Shown piece after piece: positions 40,701 through 52,730 of a stretch of DNA of 64,000 nt. The notes beneath the pieces were generated by a model. The model did no database searches. It was not told the origin of the DNA and worked only from the letters and a program-made list of their open reading frames with translations. This stretch comes from Membranipora membranacea (Eukaryota; Bryozoa; Gymnolaemata; Cheilostomatida; Membraniporidae), in contig OU612073.1 in assembly GCA_914767715.1 (NCBI GenBank), positions 20,086,001 to 20,150,000 on the forward strand. Reading direction: 5' to 3'. How positions within the stretch are numbered: the first letter of the stretch is position 1; the number at the start of each line of letters is the position of its first letter. Position numbers and translations under genes: made by a program.

Positions 40701-43700
40701 GTTTACTCCATTGTGAAACAAAACTCCTTTTACCGATACATCAAAAGATAGCAAGCTTTTGCAACAACAAAATAAGGTCCGGAATAGAGAAACGGATTAA
40801 GTCATTAGACAACTGCTTTGGTAAATATATCTGCTTAAGTACTTTACAGGTATTTTTGTTACCAAGTAGATATTATATCAGAATGCTGGTACCGGCACCA
40901 ACGTACGTAAACATACACAACCAGAGTATTCTTGGAATGGGAGTCTCTAGACTAAATCGTTTCATCGTGCTCTGGCCTGTTAACTGAGTATTTTCTCAGA
41001 ACTTCTTGGAGTTGATGAGATAATTAGCACCAGCACTAGCAGGTCCCTTTTTACCAGAAGCCCATAATATCACTGTCCCAATCCCAAAGGACCCCCCCCC
41101 AGATTAAATCTGGTAGCCTAATTAATTAAAGTTCCATTTCCGTTCGGATACCTATTGCGTTACATAATCATTAGACTCTTGAAAGTTTTGGCTTTCTATC
41201 TGGCCATCAATCACTTTGTCTGACATCAGTGAAAGTTTATTTTTGGTCACAGATTTAATGAAATACCGGAACAAAACCTCATATAGTAGAAACTCTTTTA
41301 CCGGGTAAAGATCCTTAAACTGTCAATCACATCAGTAATGTATGCTCACAAACTTATTAGTAATATACCCGCACCTCCTTTTTGCTCTTCAGAGTTGGGT
41401 AATATTCCAGTCCCTGTAGTGTCGCAACAGCTCACAGTAACGATTTTCTGGTGTTGATCCCCAATTAATAAAGATTTGATCCAAACTAAGAACAAAAGTG
41501 TACCGAACTATAGCTAACTTGTTATGCCGTCATCTGCCACTCTACATTTTACAATCCACGCTCTATTTAGCATCATGATGAATTCAAAGCCCCAAATCGA
41601 ATCCACTGTTTGCATGCGCATATCATGCAGCCACCTCCACACCGAAAACGGATCCTTTGCGCTCTTACAACATCCACAACATGACGTGAAACTCTCAAAA
41701 TTTTTGGCATTGGATCAGAGAATCAATCAAACATCAGACATTGTCAATTTCGTCACCGGTAAATCAGATTCCGTCATCTGTAAATCAAATACCGGAACCT
41801 AACCGCTACGACCTCGTTGTCAATAATGTTTGTAAGTTACTCCTTCGCCTTCTCGCTAAATTTAGACTTTTCGATGACTCAGCAGTGTAATTTGTCATGG
41901 CCCATATTATAGGAGGTGTAATATGATGAGATATGTGATTTATCTGTATTACCGAATAGGTCGACAGTTGTGATAAAAGTCACAGGCTGGGCAGGCACCG
42001 ATTCCCCAGGAATGATAATGGATCCAATCAGAAATATTCATGTATTTACGAAGTTCATGTTATGTTAAGCATGATGAGCTGTGTAGAACTTGATTGTTTG
42101 TGGTGGTGGTTACATAGACCCTTTTGTGAGGTATTAGATCAAAACGAGTGAGTCAGTAATCTTCATTTTGCACTGGCCGAGATTCTGATTGAAATTTATT
42201 TATGTTAATTAGGTGCCAGAAACATAATATTGTATTAAAGTTCATCACCTTGTTTTTAGTACCAGAGGAATTTTCATTTGGTAGAACGGTAGATGGTAAG
42301 GAAACTATATAACTGTATTTTGATAGGATACAGTCATACCAACCAAAGAGATAATTACAGTCCATCTGTGGACCATAATTAGCTACTTTACTCAATTTCC
42401 ATCTTTGGTGGGTGACTTCTTCCTTCTGCTGATTAATTTTATGGACTTGTGGGTAGAATCTTTAATCTTTAAGCGGAAACAATTTTTCCATTCTGTAGTT
42501 TTCTTAATCTAGAGAGTTTTTGATTAAAGTCAGAATTGAAAAAAAGATAAATTGACGCAGGTACCTTGTTGTGATCCTGGAATAATGATTATATATGCAA
42601 TATGTGATAAATTATAGACGGCTTTTGGTAAACTGGTTATTATGTTGTACAAAAGAAAGAAATTAGTCAGTCAAAATATAACCTGGGCAGGATATTTCAA
42701 GGTCAGGCTATATAATTACTGATGTCTCCGAGGGACTAATATCACCCACATCTCAACTGCACACAAATAGTCTTCATGTAGTCTGCGTGCGGTTGGATTT
42801 GTGTGTTGGATGTCTGTGGTACCCCGTCTCACAAGCCGCCATATGAATCCGGGTATGGTGTAACTTACTAGTGCACAGCAATCAAGAGTACAACGTAATT
42901 CAAAACACAACACAAATCAGTCCAATCCGCAATATATTATATGGGGTCTGTTCAGATCAGGACCATAAATATAGGTCTACTGTGTGCTTGCAAGCAGTAA
43001 AAAGATCCCCCTCTGCCTCTTCAAAAAAAAGTAGCCTGCAACAGCAGGCAAGGGTATAGGGTACTTTCCCCTGCTGCAGTCATGCAGCAGTTGTGGTTTA
43101 CATCTGACAGCAGAATGGTTCAAATAAAATCTTGCAAAAATCTTAGCCCTACCGTTTACAACAAAGTTTTGTAAGACATTCCACCGACGTTGTCTTGCAC
43201 CAAGAAGTCAGACTTGGTCAAACTTGTGATATGACTTGCAGAGATCTGCAGACCCAAAATTTCATCATTCGGACACAATTGTGAACCAGGCTTTACTCTA
43301 TGATGTGCGCAGGAAAATAGGACTCAGTTGTCTGAAGAGCAGATCTAAGTTAATCATACCTGAGTATCTGCTGACCTCCCAGTCTGTTGAAGTCTTGTAG
43401 TACTTCAGGTAAAGCTCTTGTGAGAGACGACAGACAGAATATATACCTGCTGAACAGGCCACTTTGTTTCTGATCATTTAATCTTCTCACTATAACAGAT
43501 ACTGTGCTCGCTGACCGGGCCTGACGAGCCACGTACTCATTACTGTAACAAAAGGGGAATTAAATTGTAAAACACTATCCTTGCTGCATGAAACAAAGGT
43601 ACTATTTCCGGGAGTTGCTTGTTGCTGGATTTTTGTCAGCTGTGCTCAAATATGGGTCTTGTATATCGTCAGTCATCTTGGTCATAGCTGGAAAAAATGA

Positions 43701-46700
43701 GTTTTGCTATCATGCTTAATCTTACCTTGAACTAGAGGTTTCTAATTCAAGTACTTTCCCACTCCAATTTACCAGTTATGAGCATGGTGAATGACGATTT
43801 GATGATTTGGAACGGGTAGGCACAAATTCTGGGTCATTAATTTTCAGAACCCGCTTAAAACAACTTAAAGTCTATCAAAGCTTTTTGAGGATTTAAATTG
43901 TATCACGATTTGCACGGTATTTTCTCTGGAGGCTTTCATTGACCAACTTTACCTAAAATAAGCTGAGGAAACGATTACTTAACACAACGTGACCAATTTT
44001 ACCGCCTGCAGCCCTAATAATAATAATAATAATAGGGAGAAGTATAAGCAAATTATATATTTGAGCATGTGGGCAAATAAAGTAGATTGTGTGGGTCCTG
44101 AGGACACCTGTAATGATAGGTAAGTTTATCAAATAAGCAATTGATATACGTCGCTAAAGACTCGCTAGGCATCCTACCAGAACGATATCAAATGGGTATG
44201 TAATAATATGTAAGTGAGGAGTCGGTGTAAACATGTTTAAAAAGAATGAAATGTAGACAATTTAGAAAGAAAGTTTGATGTAGAGGCATCCCAAATGGCC
44301 TGTTTAATAGTACTTATTCATACATAACACTACTGAGCCAACTGATAAATGAATGCATCAATTAGGATTGGACACATGGAGCTGCATCAAGTATTACATA
44401 ATTGGTAATAAGTAAGAAACATTACAAAAATATAGCAGGTTTTTATTACTTGTCATTAGGATTATGGGTTGGTTATTGTAATTTAGCTTAGCTACTATGT
44501 TGCAATCAAGTATGACAAGTTAAGCTGAACTTCCCTTATCAAGCCTAGTTCAAAACAGCCACAAATCCATTTAAAAATACTCTCTCAATTAAGAGATAAA
44601 GCTGAGAACTGCCAGCTCCCTATATATTATAATAGTAGTATGAATAGAGTGTTATTCAGAGTATGATATATGTGTGGTTGCATAATGGTAGTAAGACATC
44701 TACGTGACTGTCAGTCATTTAATAGTCATACTACCACTTAGAAATAAATAGAACCGGACCTTGTTTTCCACTGTAAGGAATATATGTCATTCAATCTGCA
44801 TTGTCATTGAACAGTGGTCAGTATAGAACAGTGGTCAGTATAGAACAGTGGTCAGTATAAATCTTTCCTCCTTTTTACGGATAGTATAATGTTAGAATTA
44901 ATCCAAATCAATTGCTTCCATTTCAAATGGTCTTGATGCTATCTTATTAAGTTTTATGAAGATTAGTTTCATCCCCTATATTCTGACCTGGCCGTCCACT
45001 TGCCGGCCTGATCAGGACTGGGAGGATAGAGGTAAATATAGTGACCTACTATATCAGTATTTTAATGATAACAGTTGTCTTCTCATTGTTCAATGTTTGA
45101 TTAAGGGGATAACTCTTATTTGATTTTGTCAATATTATTTTGTAATTATTTGTAAGAAAGATACATCGTGATTATGACCCGCAGGTTATAACCACCGTTT
45201 GGACTGGTTTTAGGCACAAAAGCCTCCGTCTGGTAGGTAGCCTAGCTGGCAGGGCAGAATAATCCATTGATATCAACGTCAACCATCGACTTCACTCAGT
45301 AACTGCCATTTTAAAGCATGAATTTGTTTGCTTCAGGGCATGCCAGGCTCTTAGCTTAGCTTGGCATATACCTGTTACAATGCGATAAAAGTGGCCTCCA
45401 CTGGGACAAGTCATACTCTGTCGACCTGAGTTTTGAGCCACCGCTGGCCAACCAATAGAATGTGCACACCAGGAATGCAGGTAAATTCGAACATGATCAA
45501 ATATCCCACTTGGGCATGAAAATCTTGCTTTCAGAGAAATCATACCTAGACCTAAACGTTTTGCCCCTTTTGAAATTACATCAAAAAATGTGATTACCTT
45601 TGTGCAGCTGATCCGAGGGTGATAGCCACTCCTGATAACACATCGGCATCAGAGGAGCTGTTAAGTAATTCAGTTAGACGAGCTATGCCACCCAAATCAG
45701 CAAAATATACAGCGTTGTCATACTTGTGCACATGGTACTCTATATCATCGAGAACAGCGACTTTAGTGGCTGAGTCTGTATCTGGGTGAGTCAGCTCTTT
45801 ATATAACCCTGTGAGTAACTCCATCTCGGAGGATATTGTGATATTCTTCTCAGCAAATGCTGCTTGTATCTCTTCTATGCTGCGGAATTCCTAAAAATAA
45901 AACAAGAAACATGATCGATAAGTAGACTGTGAGGGAGCAACTCCAAAATCACACAATGATTATCCAATGGGAAAGGTGTTTTTTATTCTACAAGCTACAC
46001 TAGGTACTTATCCAGAACGAACTCAAAGCCCGCAAACATGTGTAATTGTCTGTAATTGATATCATAAAGAAAGAAAGACAAATGTTGTCAATAATTATAC
46101 TTCAGCCGAGAAAATATATCATACCCTTTTCTCATTAACAACTCCTTTCTCCTTATTACCACTTGGTTCATCGTGAGATGTAGCGATGTTCTTCAATGCC
46201 TCCTCCAAAGCAATACTTATTCTTCTATGTGCGCCTTCCTCTACCTCCTGCGAAAAGCAATGTTCAAAAGCTTTGAGGAAGGCTCAAGTGCATATCTTTT
46301 AAGAGTCTCTTGAATTAATTTGCCACCTTTTATTATTTGAAAGCTGATATGTGCGTGCAGAATGTTGAAGTCTCATGTTCTAGTAGGATAGAGTGCGCAG
46401 CGCCACTGTTTTGTGTTTGCCTGTCAGTATTGGGACTCACTGATAAAATAACTCAGCAGGGGCATTGTACAATTTTTAGTCAGGGGGTTTCAAGTCAGAG
46501 TATCTAGATATGGACAAAGGCAATTGTACAAGTGGGATGCCTTCCCAAAAAGAGATCTTTGGATAGCTTGACATTGGTTATAATCTCACAAAACAGGTTA
46601 CCTCCTTTGGCTGACTGTCAGTCTCCGATTCAGATTCATCCAGTAGCTTGGCTTCTTTGATACCAGTTTGGAAATTCATCCTGATATGCAGGCCTTTAGG

Positions 46701-47214
46701 AATACTCTGCCCTTCCTTTATAACCTGCCACTCTTTTGTAGGGATAAACTCTTCAGCTTGAGGCATCACAAAAGCATCTAAAGATGGCAAACATCTGTGA
46801 TATTAGTATTAGTAGTATGCAGTGCGGGTTATAAATGTGACATTGCTAACATATCAAATTTCCTCATGTATCAGCCTACAGCACAAGCCTGGCTTTAGAA
46901 CCCACTCAATAGGAGAAAATGGTATCTAATAGTTTTAATAGACTGTCCATCTATATTCATGTGAGTTGGATCATTAGTAATACTAAGAGACTAAGTCAGA
47001 GATGCATATTGCAAAATTATACAGCACATGGAAGTCACCAAAATATCTGTAGTAAAATCTTGGCAGACATTCACCCACCATGATTTTGGTTGACTTTGAC
47101 AGTGTTTTCTTCAGAGTTTTCAGTTTGAGCATCTGGTATATGAACAAGGTCCTGAGCAGCCACATAATGTATTAGTGAAACAACTATAAGTATGTAGCCG
47201 TATCTCGGAGACAT
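34762..47214 (-). CDS. SIL1: SIL1, ER nucleotide-exchange factor for BiP (eight exons, 444 aa)
   Basis: SIL1 is the ER-lumen armadillo-like co-chaperone that releases ADP from BiP. In minus-strand order the exons are 47214-47079, 46777-46602, 46247-46125, 45890-45598, 43542-43360, 39306-39223, 38123-38000 and 34977-34762; all junctions are GT-AG and in phase, giving 1335 bases with TAG. Residues 1-20 ([20 protein letters not shown]) are a clear signal peptide. Residues about 55-82 ([20 protein letters not shown] then RMNFQTG) match the conserved SIL1 N-terminal motif. The helical-repeat core includes [59 protein letters not shown] and [11 protein letters not shown]. The protein ends QRIEL, a KDEL-like tetrapeptide comparable to the human KELR end. 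Length is near the human 461 residues. The middle before the last two exons is shorter than in human. Confidence 0.95.
36041..36096. repeat. 18-bp inverted repeat with 20-base loop (17/18 paired)
   Basis: TCATAGTGGATCATAGTG at 36041-36058 faces CACTATGATCTACTATGA at 36079-36096. It lies in the last SIL1 intron. Each arm is itself a doubled ATCATAGTG-like word. Confidence 0.75.
37861..37896. repeat. Perfect 16-bp-stem, 4-base-loop hairpin
   Basis: CATAAACATATAAATT is followed by AAAG and its exact reverse complement. It lies in the last SIL1 intron, about 100 bases downstream (minus sense) of the exon at 38000-38123. Confidence 0.8.
39307..43359 (-). other. SIL1 intron, 4.1 kb, no gene seen
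   Basis: No recognisable coding sequence was found on either strand. Open frames such as 40679-40987 (+) and 41524-41802 (+) have no domain or splice context. A C9 run is at 41092-41100. Confidence 0.5.
44809..44859. repeat. Three tandem copies of a 17-bp unit
   Basis: GAACAGTGGTCAGTATA is repeated exactly three times in the SIL1 intron 43543-45597. A short TAA microsatellite is nearby at about 44010-44032. Confidence 0.9.
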
Positions 47215-48414
47215 TATTGCAATTATTACAACTTCACTAGAAATGAAAAACAACAATGGTTTAGACATGATTTGTAATACGCCGAAGACAGTGAAAATTG
47301 ACAATAAAAGATATGTTTTAACATGGCCATCTTGTTTTGTCATCTCACCATACACCAATGACATATTATTACGCGCTGCACTGGGCGCAAAGTATGAATA
47401 AATAAGTTTTATTATCTGAGTTATGATTGATGATGAGTGGTGAGTAGAGACACTTATATGTTAGAAACTTCGGGTGTATGAGACTTCTCTTTCTTTTGCA
47501 ACACCAAACTGTCATTGGTTGATGCTATCAACATGACATTGTGATGAATGGAAGCAAGGGTAAGATTTCAGATTGAAGTATGAAGCCCAGTTTAACCACT
47601 TAACAGACTAGGTTAAGTGAAATATATAGCCCCGTAAGGGCAGCAAAGATAATTGAAAACACCGGTGACATCATTTAAAAGTTACAATTATTGTCATTGG
47701 TTGTCTTGTTTTGGTAATGCTCATGTGGTTAGACAATTGAAGTCAGCTAGTATCCCAGCCGGCACAACTGTATCTAAACTATGTTGAAAAGATGTTTACC
47801 TTAGAGGCTGAACTACGTCTGCCTAATGTGGCAATCTGTCACGCTATTATATGTTGGAATGGTGCATTTTAGTAGATATTGTTACGATATATAAACTGCC
47901 TCTGCTACACATCTAACTAGAGGCTTGTATATATAGTAACCATGCGTTTTCTAGACAGCAAATTTAGACACAAAATATCATACCTCAGTATATATTTCAT
48001 ATTAATTACGATTTATTAGATTTAATATCATTTATGGAGGGTGTTTTACTCATAGTGATTCAGTCCACTGTGGATGTTGAGTAGTAGGCCCATTAGACCA
48101 TTGGAATTCCACTAGTGTAGGGTAAGTCATTGAGTCATTCGCAGTGTAAATCTTGATCCTTATTTAGAATGCAATCTGGTTCAACTTTATTCGCAAAGCA
48201 CATTAAGTGGTGCTTAATGCAGGTAATCTAAACCCTGGCTATTTATAAACCAATTTCAAAATACTGACATGTATTAATGTTTCAAAGTTATTGAATAATG
48301 GTTTATTTAAATAATTATATTGCACTGTTGTGTTGTCACAAGGGCTTACCAAACGTTAGCAGCTTACCAGGGGAGATAAATGCAAGTAATGTATACAAAT
48401 TCAACAGCTACGCA

Positions 48415-48924
48415 GTCATGAACGCATCGTTCCCATGCAGTTTAGAGACTAGATTTGATTTTAAGAAAATGGAATACAACAGTGCAAAATAGAATTGTAC
48501 ACAATTTGGAGCCACACAGAGTGTTAACAAACAAATTGCAAAGCATTTTTTTCCTATATGATGCCAGTATTCTTGCAAATTACTCTCTAGTAAAGTAGCT
48601 GTAGTTACTGCGCAGTTACCGTATTGCAAAAAACTGTGTTGCTTTGTATGCACCCTTTATGCCTCTACGTGGTCATAAACGCATCATTCCCATGCGGTCT
48701 AGAGACTAGATTTGATTTTAAGAAAATGGAATAAAACAGTGCAAAATAGAATTGCACACAATTTGGAGCCACACAGAGTGTTAGCAAACAAATGGCAAAG
48801 CATTTTATCACATATGATGCCAGTATTCTTGCAAATTACTCTCTAGTAAAGTAGCTGTAGTTACTGCGCAGTTACCATATTGGAAAAAACTGTGTTGCTT
48901 TGTATGCACCATTTATGCATCTAC
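48415..48924. repeat. Two-copy tandem duplication, unit ~257 bp
   Basis: Copy 1 (about 48415-48671) and copy 2 (about 48672-48924) share long identical stretches, for example AATTTGGAGCCACACAGAGT and GATGCCAGTATTCTTGCAAA. Differences are scattered single bases and small gaps, so the duplication is fairly recent. Open frames inside are not consistent between the copies, so it is probably non-coding. Confidence 0.92.
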
Positions 48925-49541
48925 AAGATATTGAATGTTAAACGTGTACCATGCAACACAGAAACAATCCAATTGCGACATTGGAAACATGTTGCCGCAT
49001 ACAATGTGCCCGCTGGGATGGGTCGACGACAGACAGAACTCTGCTGCTCTTAACTTTTTAGTAGTAAGTAAAAGCATAAGCTCAAATGCTGAGGTTGAAG
49101 TCACACAGTTTCATAATTGTACCTGCTTTGTCTTTATGAGAATGAGGTTAACTTGCTGATAGCTTGTTATTGAAACCTGGAAGCGAATCTCAGTACCTAT
49201 CTCTCTTACCTTAAACACAAATATAGACCCTTATGATTAATTATACCAGCTTGAGCTTCAAAATAGCTGAATATGCAGAAGAGAGACCAAAATGAACTAT
49301 CACCCGTATCCCTGGATATTTATTTGGTTCACAGATAAATTACAGTTGAGAGAATTTGTCTGGAAGTAGTAATGGTAATGATCTCTAATAACAATTTCTT
49401 AGGCCTACCCCATTACACAAATGTGAAGGATAGTGAGCTTGTGTAGAGGTATAGCATAACACGATCAAAGCAATAAAATACTAAATTAATGTATAAAAGC
49501 TGGCTTTACAGGGAGTAGGAGACAACCCATTGGCATGGTTT

Positions 49542-49866
49542 CATTACAAAATAAAGTACAGTTATGCTGTAGTATGTTGGATAGGCCTTGTGGGCCGATG
49601 TCTGGGAGACATGTTCCAAGACACCTATGAGAGTTTTATAACAAAAGACTTTTTGTTTGGTGAACAAAGGAGTACAATGGCAGGCAAAGTTTTCTTGTCT
49701 GAATACATGTTGGGTGTGTGTGATCGATGTTTGGGGAACGTGTATGCTAGCCTCAGTTCTCCACTTTTGATACACTCATTTGTGGGTATACACAATCCAC
49801 TCGCTGATACAATATGTAGGAACCACTGGTACAGGGTATTTCACAACTATACTTTATTTTGTAATG
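49542..49866. mobile_element. MITE-like element, 325 bp (family 2, copy 1)
   Basis: It starts CATTACAAAATAAAGTA and ends with the exact reverse complement; the inverted repeat continues imperfectly to about 25 bp. It is flanked by TT on both sides, which could be a 2-bp target duplication. A long open frame across it (49530-50012) is not conserved in the second copy. No transposase domain is present. Confidence 0.87.
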
Positions 49867-50478
49867 TTAAATTTCCAGAACTTTTCCCAGCAAGAAGGCA
49901 GACCATGGAGTTAGGGTCATTTGGGTTTTCTAATCACCACTCCATTATATTGAACGCTATTGCAATGCGGCTCAGCCGTTATTGGTGTTTGGTTCCTGAT
50001 CAGCTAAGATGAATGTCCCTCAACGGCCAAATCAGGTAGTTAACTCATGTGATCTTGGTGAGGACCTAACCCAGGACATTGTGATCATGAGTCCACCTCC
50101 CTTAGGTTACCATTGAACTACCCCTAACTCTTTGCCTGGATAGAGGCATGGCCAGCCTTTATTGGTGTTAAGGAAGCCTATCGCGGGCGGATAAGGCTGC
50201 TGTGACCTAGGCCAATGATACAATAAATTAGTTCCGTATGCACTGTGAACACGGAGGGATAATAAGATCGCTGTCAGTGGTATTAAAGCCCAAGGCCAAG
50301 GCCTGTAAAATTATAAGCTATAACACCCGAATTTTGCAATATCACGCTACCACCATAGAGGGAACACACTCTGTTCTAGGCAAATGTGTACCCAAACCTG
50401 ACAGTGACAAAAGATAATTGTCGATAACAAAACAAATTGAATCAAATTGAAATCAAATGCACACACCAAAATAATGTC

Positions 50479-50803
50479 CATTACAAAATAAAGTACACCT
50501 ATGCTGTAGTATGTTGGATAGGCCCTGGGGGCCGATGTCAGGGAGACATGCCCTAATGCACCTATGAGAGTTGTGTAACAAAAGGCCTTTTGTTTGGTGA
50601 ACAAAGGAGTACAATGGCAGGCAAAGTGTGCTTGTCTGAATGCATGTTGGATTCATGTGATTGCATGCTGGGGCGCGTGTATGCTAGGCTCAGCTCTCTA
50701 CTTTTGCTACACTCATTTGTGGGTATACATAAGCCACCCGCTGCTACGATATGTAGGAACCACTGGTAAAGGGTATTTCACAACTGTACTTTATTTTGTA
50801 ATG
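50479..50803. mobile_element. MITE-like element, 325 bp (family 2, copy 2)
   Basis: Same ends (CATTACAAAATAAAGTA and its reverse complement), same orientation and exactly the same length as the copy at 49542. The interior matches over its full length with scattered substitutions, and is flanked by TC on both sides. The frames are broken relative to copy 1. Confidence 0.87.
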
Positions 50804-51401
50804 TCTGTGAGCAGTGATGATGTTTTGACACCATCAATTCCTGCCAAGTCTGTATGAAATAATACAAATAAAGTCAATCAAACCAACCATTAAGAATCGA
50901 GATTGAAGGAGTGGACTGAAACTGAATGGACTCACACTCACTCAGTCAACTCACCAACTGCAATTGAGGAACTGAATTCATTTGAGTCTTCTGATGAAAT
51001 TTATATCAAAGACTTGTACACGCTTTACTATTTTCTTATCAATCAACATTTGCAAATACAGAGGGTTGAATATTAAACAACATTGAGATATGGCTTGTCT
51101 GAGTCACCATCCAGTTTTGTCCACATGTAATTATTTTGAGTACTGCCTTACTTTTTATTTCTTAGTTGTGCATGTGGGTATCTTTTGAACCCCCAAGGAA
51201 TCTGAACTGCATTCAAAGATTTCCTGCTAAATAAATTCCGGATGTAAGAAGGAAATGTTTGAAATAGGATAGCTATCCCTAAAGTCTGTGCATGAGTTTT
51301 CATTGGATCATTCAAAATCAATTTGAAGTTGCTGCATATTGCAAAGAAGGAACATAACTCTTAGAATCTGAATTGCTGCAATGGGTTTAGTCATTGATAC
51401 A

Positions 51402-51416
51402 GGGAGGGAGGGAGGG
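51402..51416 (+). repeat. G-quadruplex motif (GGGA)3GGG
   Basis: Four G triplets separated by single A bases fit the strict G3N1 quadruplex pattern. It is intergenic, about 4.2 kb upstream of the SIL1 start codon. Confidence 0.85.
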
Positions 51417-52574
51417 TGATTGAAATTTGTCCCTAACTTTCATAACATGTTGAGTTAATTTGCTTTCCTTGAGGTTTACATCAGTAAAATTTTTATTGCG
51501 ATTTGTCATAATTGAAATTTCATGTGATAAACAGGCAGTGCAGTATTGTAAGGTGATGTAGTAAATTGTATCCCTGGTAATTAGACAGGCAATTGATTGA
51601 TTGATTGATTTATTAGCTATCACAAACATTAAATGTTGCGAAAAATGGATGCATACACTTTGTCATAATAAGAGCTTGCTACCAGTGTATGGAACTATGG
51701 ACTTTTTAAAAAAGAATCTCATAAAGTGTGATGCACATTTGCCTCAGAAAAAAGTCAATCTTGAGAATGAGTTGGAATATTGATTTTGGAACCACACAAA
51801 TTTACTTTATCTAAGGTCGGCATCTAATTTACATGTCATATCAAAATTTGCCAAAATATTGTGATTGGTGATTTTGAAGTTGATATTCCTTTGTGTCTTG
51901 TAAAAAATATTCAAGCGTATCGCCGTACCAAAATTCAGCCTCATGAATCAAACACGAATAGCTATTTGATTCCTTTTCATTGTATTCATTCACCATGAAA
52001 ATTTGAATACTGATAACTCTAGAGTTGCGTGGAAAGTGCACAGTACCTGGAACCATTGAATCAATTCTTTGATTGAATACTTATGTGTATCTACATATAT
52101 TATTAATTACAGTGCAGTGCAGCTGATATAATACCGAGTCGTCTGAAGAAAATAGAGAAAACTCCACTTTTAGACACCTAACCACACCTAACCACCTGAT
52201 TTATACCTGACGGTTATCATAGATGAACAATTTTATCATCATTTGATAAAGTAATGACTGTATCGGTCACACTCACATTCATTTTTAATTCATCATTACA
52301 ATTATTACAGAGAAAAAAATGACAACGGTTATTTTGGTGTGGTGTTGAATGCCAATTCAGAACAGTTAAAGCTTTAATTATGTGTTTATTTTTTTCTACT
52401 TCAGTAGTAATTTATATAGACTATTATTCTACAAAGTCAGTAGGGAAGTTACAAGCTTTACCTATTCCATGGTATGTGTATGCAATGACTTGAGATTGTG
52501 CTAAACCTATTAAACCAAAAAAGTGCTAAGTCATTCATTCGGTGAACATCGATGAAATTCATGTTTTTTTACTA

Positions 52575-52730
52575 CGAATAGAAGCGGTATACACCCGAGG
52601 GTGCTGGAGGCTGGAACAACCAACCTTGAAAGCACCCCCCAATGGGATTCGAACCCTCAACTCCTGCGGCACTAATCGGCTGGCAGTGAATAGCAAGCGC
52701 GCTAACCGATTCATTATACTCCGAATATAG
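52575..52730 (-). mobile_element. tRNA-derived SINE
   Basis: On the minus strand an A-box-like GGTTAGCGCGCTTGC (complement of about 52694-52708) is followed at tRNA-like spacing by a B box GGGTTCGAATCCC (complement of 52644-52656). These are internal RNA polymerase III promoter elements. The arm pairing is poor, and a non-tRNA tail (CCTCCAGCACCCTCGGGTG) follows, so it is a SINE or tRNA pseudogene rather than a working tRNA. Confidence 0.7.

Noticed and set aside
49530-50012. 160-codon + strand open frame, the longest in the window
   Set aside because: It spans the inverted-repeat element at 49542-49866 and its flank; the sister copy at 50479 has broken frames, so the frame is accidental.
52640-52715. 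Functional tRNA gene on the minus strand
   Set aside because: A and B boxes are present, but acceptor and anticodon arms do not pair well and a non-tRNA tail follows, so a SINE is the better call.
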